In this document: piece after piece, positions 1 to 3,688 of the stretch
How the letters are laid out: every line of letters begins with the position of its first letter
Numbering within the stretch: the first letter of the stretch is position 1
From: Candidatus Methylomirabilota bacterium
GTDB taxonomy: Bacteria > Methylomirabilota > Methylomirabilia > Methylomirabilales > JACPAU01
NCBI GenBank assembly: GCA_016180705.1
Contig: JACPAU010000116.1
Location: 1-5,922, forward strand
Direction: 5' to 3'
Length of the DNA stretch: 5,922 nucleotides
The notes under the pieces: model-generated
Databases searched by the model: none
Told to the model about the DNA's origin: nothing
The model's input: only the letters and a program-made list of their open reading frames with translations
Translations under genes and position numbers: made by a program

Positions 1-504
1 CTGCCCCTCCTCGCCGCCGCGGCCGCGCCGGCCACCATCATCGCCACGACGGCGGCCATCAATCTCCGGCACCTCCTGATGGGTGCCTCCCTCACGCGGG
101 TCCTGCAAGGAGTCTCCCGGCCGCTCCTGGGGGCCGTCGCCTTCGGCCTCTCGGACGAGACCTACGCCCTGGTCATGAGCCGGGCCCAGCGCCAGCGGCT
201 CTTCGCCGGCTACGTGCTCGGCAGTTTCCTCGCCATCTATGTCGGGTGGAACGGCGGGACGGCCCTGGGGGCGGCCCTCGGCGCTCTCATCGGGCCGCCG
301 GAGCGGTACGGCCTGGATTTCGCCGTGACTGCCGTCTTCATCGCCCTCTTGACCTTTTTCCTCGAGGGCCGCGTGGGCTGGACGGTCCTCGGCGCGGCGG
401 CCGCCATCAGCATCGCCGGGATGCTCCTCCTGCCCGGCAACAGCCACCTCATCGCAGCGGGTCTGGGGGGGAGCCTGGTGGGTGCCGCTCTGGAGCGGGG
501 ATGA
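1..504 (+). CDS. azlC: AzlC-family branched-chain amino acid exporter, large subunit (5' truncated)
   Basis: The reading frame is open from base 1, so the true start lies upstream. The 167 visible residues are the C-terminal two thirds or so of a protein that is usually about 230-240 residues. The NLRHLLMGASL stretch (visible residues 21-31) and the AFGLSDETYAL stretch (47-57) are hallmarks of AzlC/YgaZ proteins. A GLDFAVTAVFIALL-like membrane segment with its conserved Asp follows at about 107-120. Several further hydrophobic, Ala/Gly/Leu-rich stretches fit inner-membrane helices. In characterised systems (AzlCD, YgaZH, BrnFE) the large and small subunits together export branched-chain amino acids or their analogues. 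The TGA stop overlaps the azlD start as ATGA, which supports translational coupling and a two-subunit transporter. The family call is firm; the exact substrate is inferred from the family. Confidence 0.93.
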   Translation: MPLLAAAAAPATIIATTAAINLRHLLMGASLTRVLQGVSRPLLGAVAFGLSDETYALVMSRAQRQRLFAGYVLGSFLAIYVGWNGGTALGAALGALIGPPERYGLDFAVTAVFIALLTFFLEGRVGWTVLGAAAAISIAGMLLLPGNSHLIAAGLGGSLVGAALERG

Positions 505-824
505 GGGTCGGGGTCGCGCTCGTCATCCTGGGAATGGCCGCCGTCACCTACCTGACCCGGGCGGTCTCCACCCTCACGCTGCGCGACCGGCCGCTGCCTG
601 CGGCGGCGGAGCGCTGGCTCCGGCACGTCCCCCTCGCCGTCCTGGCGGCCCTCGCGATCCCGGGTCTCCTCTTTACGGAGGGGGCGGTGGACCTGCCCCG
701 CCTGGCTCCTCGCCTCGTGGGGGGGGTCCTCACCTTCACCCTCGCGCGCCGGACCCGCAACCTCTTCGCGGCCGTGGCGGCGGGGGTGCTGGCGTACCTG
801 GCGGCCCTCCGGCTCCTGGCCTGA
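501..824 (+). CDS. azlD: AzlD-family branched-chain amino acid exporter, small subunit
   Basis: This 107-residue hydrophobic protein has the usual length and layout of AzlD/YgaH/BrnE. It has an N-terminal helix (about 3-20) running into TYLTR, the typical AzlD motif, then an RHVPLAVLAALAIPGLL-like segment (41-57) and two C-terminal hydrophobic stretches (about 70-82 and 88-106). The ATG overlaps the azlC stop (ATGA), and a GGAG at 492-495 sits five bases upstream, so this start is preferred over longer in-frame extensions. It should form the inner-membrane exporter with AzlC. The gene ends at a TGA followed by a weak five-pair hairpin (825-838) with no T-run, so no clear terminator is visible. 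Confidence 0.92.
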   Translation: MRVGVALVILGMAAVTYLTRAVSTLTLRDRPLPAAAERWLRHVPLAVLAALAIPGLLFTEGAVDLPRLAPRLVGGVLTFTLARRTRNLFAAVAAGVLAYLAALRLLA

Positions 825-844
825 CCACTCCGGGGTGGAAGACC

Positions 845-873
845 TTGCGCCCCCCCGGGGCTGGTGCTAATAT
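845..873 (+). promoter_or_regulatory. Putative sigma70-type promoter for tctCB
   Basis: A TTGCGC hexamer (845-850; three of six match TTGACA) lies exactly 17 bases before TAATAT (868-873; four of six match TATAAT). TGC directly precedes the second hexamer, giving an extended -10. This is the only A+T-rich spot in the azlD-tctC gap and would place transcription start around 880, about 50 bases before the tctC ATG. It is a motif match only, and such matches can arise by chance. Confidence 0.42.
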
Positions 874-928
874 TCGCAACCACCCGTTCGACTCTCCCAC
901 CCGTTTCCGTCCAACACAGGAGGGTACG

Positions 929-1924
929 ATGCGCGCGCACCGTGTCTCCCGCATGGCTCTGTGCGCCCTGGGGGCACTCGTCCTGGGCGCCCTGCTGGCC
1001 GGTCCTGCGGCCGCTGCCTTCCCCGAGAAGGCCATCGAGATCATCGCTCCCGCCAACCCCGGCGGCGGCTGGGACCTCACCTCGCGTTCGACAGCCAAGG
1101 TCCTGACCGAAGAAAAACTGGTCACCCAGCCGATCGCGGTCTCCAACATGCCCGGCGGCAGCGGAGCCGTGGCCATCTCCCACGTGATCTCCAGGCGCAA
1201 GGGTGACGGTCACCTCCTGATCGCGGCTTCGCCGGCCCTGACGTTCACGCTCGCCCTGAAGCGCGTCCCCTACACCTACAAGGACGTGACCCCCGTCGCG
1301 GCGATCGCGACCGACTACGGCACGATCGTCGTCCGGAAGGACTCTCCCTACAGGAATCTGAAGGACCTCCTCGATGCCTACCGGAAGAACCCCGCCGACG
1401 TCTCCGTCGCCGGCGGCTCCGCCCCAGGCGGGCAGGACCACGTGAAATTCGCCAAGATCATCAAGGCGGCGGGCCTCGATCCCACCAAGGTGAAGTACGT
1501 GCCGCACCAGGGGGGCGGGGAGGCGATGGCCTCCCTCCTCGGCGGGCACACGGCAGCCGCCTCTCCCGACATCTCCGAGATCGTGGGGCAGGTGGAGGCG
1601 GGCGAGGTCCGCGTCCTCGCGCTCCTCTCGGACAGGCGCCTGGGCGGGAGCCTGCAGCACATCCCGACCGCCGTCGAGCAGGGGGTCAATGCGACCTACA
1701 TCCTGTGGCGGGGGTTCTACGCGGCGCCGGGCATCCCGAAGGAGGCAGCCGACTTCTGGGTGACCGCGCTCGGGAAGATGGTCAAGACCGAGGGCTGGAA
1801 GAAGACGCTGCAGGCCAACAAGTGGTTCGATTTCTACCTGGGCGGGGCGGAGTACGCTCGGTTCCTGAACCAGGACCTGGAGGCGAGCGAGACTCTTCTG
1901 AAGGAACTGGGCTTCCTGAAGTGA
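929..1924 (+). CDS. tctC: TctC/Bug-family periplasmic solute-binding protein of a tripartite tricarboxylate transporter
   Basis: This 331-residue protein has the usual Bug/TctC length. Residues 1-30 form a signal peptide: basic RAHR near the start, a Leu/Ala/Gly core and a GPAAAA cleavage region just before FPEKAIEII. The mature protein has the family's first ligand-loop signature, APANPGGGWD (40-49), then MPGGSGAVA (74-82), a conserved YKDVTPVA region (117-124) and the GGQDHVKFAKI segment (167-177). These fit the two-lobed Venus-flytrap fold that captures organic carboxylates in the periplasm and hands them to a TctAB permease. The ligand cannot be assigned; relatives bind citrate, tricarballylate, amino acids or aromatic acids. 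The ATG at 929 is chosen because AGGAGGG (918-924) lies four bases upstream and the signal peptide begins there. The frame stays open further upstream to 482, but that stretch overlaps azlD. The stop overlaps the tctB start. Confidence 0.93.
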   Translation: MRAHRVSRMALCALGALVLGALLAGPAAAAFPEKAIEIIAPANPGGGWDLTSRSTAKVLTEEKLVTQPIAVSNMPGGSGAVAISHVISRRKGDGHLLIAASPALTFTLALKRVPYTYKDVTPVAAIATDYGTIVVRKDSPYRNLKDLLDAYRKNPADVSVAGGSAPGGQDHVKFAKIIKAAGLDPTKVKYVPHQGGGEAMASLLGGHTAAASPDISEIVGQVEAGEVRVLALLSDRRLGGSLQHIPTAVEQGVNATYILWRGFYAAPGIPKEAADFWVTALGKMVKTEGWKKTLQANKWFDFYLGGAEYARFLNQDLEASETLLKELGFLK

Positions 1925-2385
1925 TCGGACACGATCGGGCGGCGGCCCTGGTCATCCTGGCCGGGGCCGCCGCCTACCTCATCGGAGCCCGGCGGCTCGT
2001 GTCCCCCGCGATGGCCGATCCGCTGGGCCCCTCGGCCTTCCCCACGCTCCTGGGCGGCTCCCTCCTGCTCCTGGCGGTCGTCCTGCTCCTCTTCCCGCCC
2101 GCCTCCCCGGGGGAACCGGCGCCGCCCAGCGGCAAGCGCCTCGCCCGCTTCGGCCGGTCGGGCCTCGTCCTCGCCCTCCTGGTGGCCAACGCCCTGACGA
2201 TGGAGTGGCTGGGGTACGCCCTCTCCACTTTCCTCTTCTTCCTCGGGGCCCTGATCGTCCTCGGGGAGAAGCCCTGGCCCCGCGGGCTGCTCTTCAGCGT
2301 GACCTTCACCGGCGGTCTCTATCTCCTCTTCGCGCGCGTGCTCAGCCTCACGCTGCCGGTTGGCGCCATCTTCGGAGGGCGGTAG
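1921..2385 (+). CDS. tctB: TctB-family small membrane subunit of a tripartite tricarboxylate transporter
   Basis: This 154-residue protein is mostly membrane helix, as expected for TctB. The helices run at about 7-25, 36-59, 81-115 (probably one broken or two helices) and 121-146, with a short polar, Pro-rich loop at about 60-78. The DPLGPSAFP motif (33-41) before the second helix is typical of the family. The chosen start is GTG, overlapping the tctC TGA as GTGA. The next in-frame ATG (2011) would remove the first helix. No good ribosome site sits at the right distance (AAGGA at 1901-1905 is 15 bases away), so translation is probably coupled to tctC. TctB normally works with TctC and the large permease TctA, but no tctA follows: the next genes are unrelated AhpD-like proteins. 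Confidence 0.88.
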   Translation: MIGHDRAAALVILAGAAAYLIGARRLVSPAMADPLGPSAFPTLLGGSLLLLAVVLLLFPPASPGEPAPPSGKRLARFGRSGLVLALLVANALTMEWLGYALSTFLFFLGALIVLGEKPWPRGLLFSVTFTGGLYLLFARVLSLTLPVGAIFGGR

Positions 2386-2409
2386 GACGGCGCCGCGTTC
2401 GCCGCCCTC
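2375..2409 (+). other. Inverted repeat across the tctB stop codon
   Basis: GAGGGCGG (2375-2382) is perfectly complementary to CCGCCCTC (2402-2409). This gives an eight-pair, nearly all-G:C stem with a 19-base loop that holds the TAG stop and a GGCGCC palindrome. It ends the tctCB unit just before a putative new promoter, which suits a terminator-like or transcript-stabilising role. No T-run follows, so it is not a classical intrinsic terminator. Confidence 0.35.
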
Positions 2410-2423
2410 GGTCCGGTCGCGGG

Positions 2424-2452
2424 TTGCGGCCCCGGTTGCTCCGTGGTAGCTT
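2424..2452 (+). promoter_or_regulatory. Putative promoter for the AhpD-like gene pair
   Basis: TTGCGG (2424-2429) is separated by 17 bases from TAGCTT (2447-2452), with TGG directly before the second hexamer. The arrangement mirrors the putative promoter at 845-873: TTGCG, 17 bases, and TG plus one base before TA. Each hexamer matches the sigma70 consensus at only three of six positions, so the call rests on spacing, position in the gap and the parallel with the other site. Confidence 0.33.
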
Positions 2453-2501
2453 TTCGGCAGCAAGCCTTGCCTTCCTCTTCCCCAGAGCGCCCACGCGATG
2501 C

Positions 2502-2508
2502 AGGGAGA
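2502..2508 (+). promoter_or_regulatory. Ribosome binding site that decides the start of the first AhpD-like gene
   Basis: AGGGAGA ends seven bases before the ATG at 2516. It lies downstream of the other in-frame ATG (2498), so it cannot serve that one. The start at 2516 also gives MAFF, matching the start and the length (179 residues) of the neighbouring paralogue. Confidence 0.7.
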
Positions 2509-2515
2509 ACGTCCC

Positions 2516-3055
2516 ATGGCGTTCTTCGATCTCCCGGCGGATGAGGAACTCACCCCCGAGGTCCGTCAGATGCTGGAGGAATCCCGGCGTCTGCTGGGCA
2601 CGGAGCAGGTCCCTCGCACGTTCAAGATGTTCGGCCGGAACCCCAAGATCGTCGAGGCGAGGCTGAAGGTTTTCCAGCACCTCGGCTTCCCGTCGAAGTT
2701 CCCGTGGGATGCGCGCAACCTCGCGGTCATGCTCATCGCCCACGCCAAGCGCTGCGAAGGCTGCTTCGAAACCTCCCGGTTGAACCTGGAGAAGCTCGGC
2801 TTCGACCGGACTACCCTGGACGGCATCTGCGCCAATCCGGAAGGCCTCCCGCTGAAGGAGCGCGAGCGCCTGTTCGTGCGCTACGCCCTGAAGATCGCGA
2901 CCGACTCGGCCAACCTCCAACCCAAGGACTTCCGGGAGATGGCCGCGCACGGGTTCCCGAAGGAGGATATCCAGGAGATCATCGCCTTCGCCGCGTTCTG
3001 GACCATGACGATGGTCTTCACCCAATCCGGAATGGCTGGGCTCACAGAGGAGTGA
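2516..3055 (+). CDS. Carboxymuconolactone decarboxylase/AhpD-like 'peroxidase-related' protein, copy 1
   Basis: This soluble 179-residue, mainly helical protein has no signal peptide. The central AHAKRCEGCF segment carries a CxxC pair (Cys80, Cys83) at the position used by the redox centre of AhpD-like peroxidase-related proteins. The C-terminal pattern also fits that family: RYALKIAT (122-129), then a Lxx-DF-RxM--GF motif (134-147) and DIQEIIAFAAFW (151-162). In canonical members a Glu lies 12 residues before the first Cys and a His four residues after the second; here these are Asn68 and Ser87. A thiol-disulfide or peroxidase-type role is therefore plausible, but the canonical relay is missing. 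His76, four residues before Cys80, might substitute. Carboxymuconolactone decarboxylation in aromatic breakdown is less likely given the CxxC and the lack of catabolic neighbours. The next gene is a paralogue 19 bases on, almost certainly co-transcribed. The start at 2516 is chosen over 2498 on the ribosome site and paralogue match. Confidence 0.8.
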   Translation: MAFFDLPADEELTPEVRQMLEESRRLLGTEQVPRTFKMFGRNPKIVEARLKVFQHLGFPSKFPWDARNLAVMLIAHAKRCEGCFETSRLNLEKLGFDRTTLDGICANPEGLPLKERERLFVRYALKIATDSANLQPKDFREMAAHGFPKEDIQEIIAFAAFWTMTMVFTQSGMAGLTEE

Positions 3056-3074
3056 GCAAGCGGGAGGGGATGCG

Positions 3075-3614
3075 ATGGCCTTCTTCGAACTCCCCACCGA
3101 CGAGGAACTTTCCCCCGAGGTTCGGCAGACGCTGGAGGAATACCGTCGCCTGTTGGGACTCGAATCGCTCCCGCGCTCCTGGAAGGTCTTCGGCCGATTC
3201 CCGAAGATCATCGAGGGGAGGTTCACGGCCTTCCAAAATTTGAGCTACCAGTCTCGATTCCCCTGGGAGGCGCGGAACATGGCGGTCATGCTCATCGCCC
3301 ACGCCAAGCGGTGCCGGGGGTGCTTCACCGGCGCCCGGACCCAACTAAACAAGCTCGGGATCGACGAGGCGACGCTGGACGCCATCTGCGCGGACCCCGG
3401 GGCCCTCCCCCTCAAGGAACGCGATCGCCTATTCGTGCGCTATGCCCTCAAAGTCGCGACCGAGTCGGCCGATCTGCAGCCGAAGGATTTCCGGGAGATG
3501 GCCGAAAACGGGTTCTCGAAGGAGGAAATCCAGGAAATCATCGCCTTCGCGGCCTACTGGGCGATGAACATGGTCTTCACCCAGTCCGTGACTGCAGGCC
3601 TGCAGGAGGAGTAG
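3075..3614 (+). CDS. Carboxymuconolactone decarboxylase/AhpD-like 'peroxidase-related' protein, copy 2
   Basis: This is the tandem paralogue of the preceding gene: also 179 residues, aligning end to end without gaps at about 127 of 179 identical positions (hand count, about 71%). The block around VMLIAHAKRC (71-80) is fully conserved, and Cys80 and Cys83 are kept. Residues just after the CxxC diverge most (TGARTQ against ETSRLN at 85-90). The canonical relay Glu is Asn68 here too, and the canonical His is Ala87. A strong GGGAGGGG (3062-3069) lies five bases before the ATG. The 19-base gap to copy 1 implies one transcript. AhpD-family proteins oligomerise, so the two copies could form homo- or hetero-oligomers (inference). 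The likely role is redox chemistry through the CxxC pair; the substrate and electron partner are unknown. Confidence 0.8.
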   Translation: MAFFELPTDEELSPEVRQTLEEYRRLLGLESLPRSWKVFGRFPKIIEGRFTAFQNLSYQSRFPWEARNMAVMLIAHAKRCRGCFTGARTQLNKLGIDEATLDAICADPGALPLKERDRLFVRYALKVATESADLQPKDFREMAENGFSKEEIQEIIAFAAYWAMNMVFTQSVTAGLQEE

Positions 3615-3628
3615 AGCGCGGGGGAGAC

Positions 3629-3645
3629 CGCGGCCAACCGCCGCG
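3629..3645 (+). other. G:C-only hairpin between the AhpD-like pair and the cyclase gene
   Basis: CGCGGC (3629-3634) and GCCGCG (3640-3645) form a six-pair all-G:C stem with a CAACC loop, 15 bases after the stop of copy 2. A competing pairing is possible between the self-complementary CCGCGG at 3628-3633 and its repeat at 3648-3653. No T-run follows, so a standard intrinsic terminator is not supported. It may slow or partly end transcription before the cyclase gene, or simply reflect local G+C richness. Confidence 0.35.
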
Positions 3646-3688
3646 AACCGCGGAGGCGGCACGGGATCCCCCGGGAGCGAGCGGCAGC

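Noticed and set aside
825..838. Hairpin CCACT/GGTGG just after azlD as a terminator.
   Set aside because: The stem is only five pairs with one G:T and no T-run follows.
482..928. In-frame upstream extension of tctC.
   Set aside because: The extension overlaps azlD and is Gly/Pro/Arg-rich. The ATG at 929 has a strong AGGAGGG and begins a proper signal peptide.
548..1660. A 370-codon open frame on the - strand across azlD and tctC.
   Set aside because: It lies opposite two clearly recognised genes. Its translation is Arg/Gly/Pro-rich low-complexity sequence with no family signature, as expected from antisense frames in G+C-rich DNA.
2498..2515. Earlier in-frame ATG for the first AhpD-like gene (adds six residues).
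   Set aside because: Its ribosome site would have to lie further upstream, where none is seen. AGGGAGA at 2502-2508 serves 2516, and the paralogue starts at the equivalent Met.
2348..3226. A 292-codon open frame on the - strand across the AhpD-like pair.
   Set aside because: It reads through both paralogues and the gap before them, and shows no motif. It is a shadow of the conserved + strand genes.
2516..3614. Genuine carboxymuconolactone decarboxylase of the protocatechuate pathway (PcaC).
   Set aside because: The proteins are longer than PcaC-type enzymes, carry the CxxC of the peroxidase-related group, and have no aromatic-catabolism genes around them.
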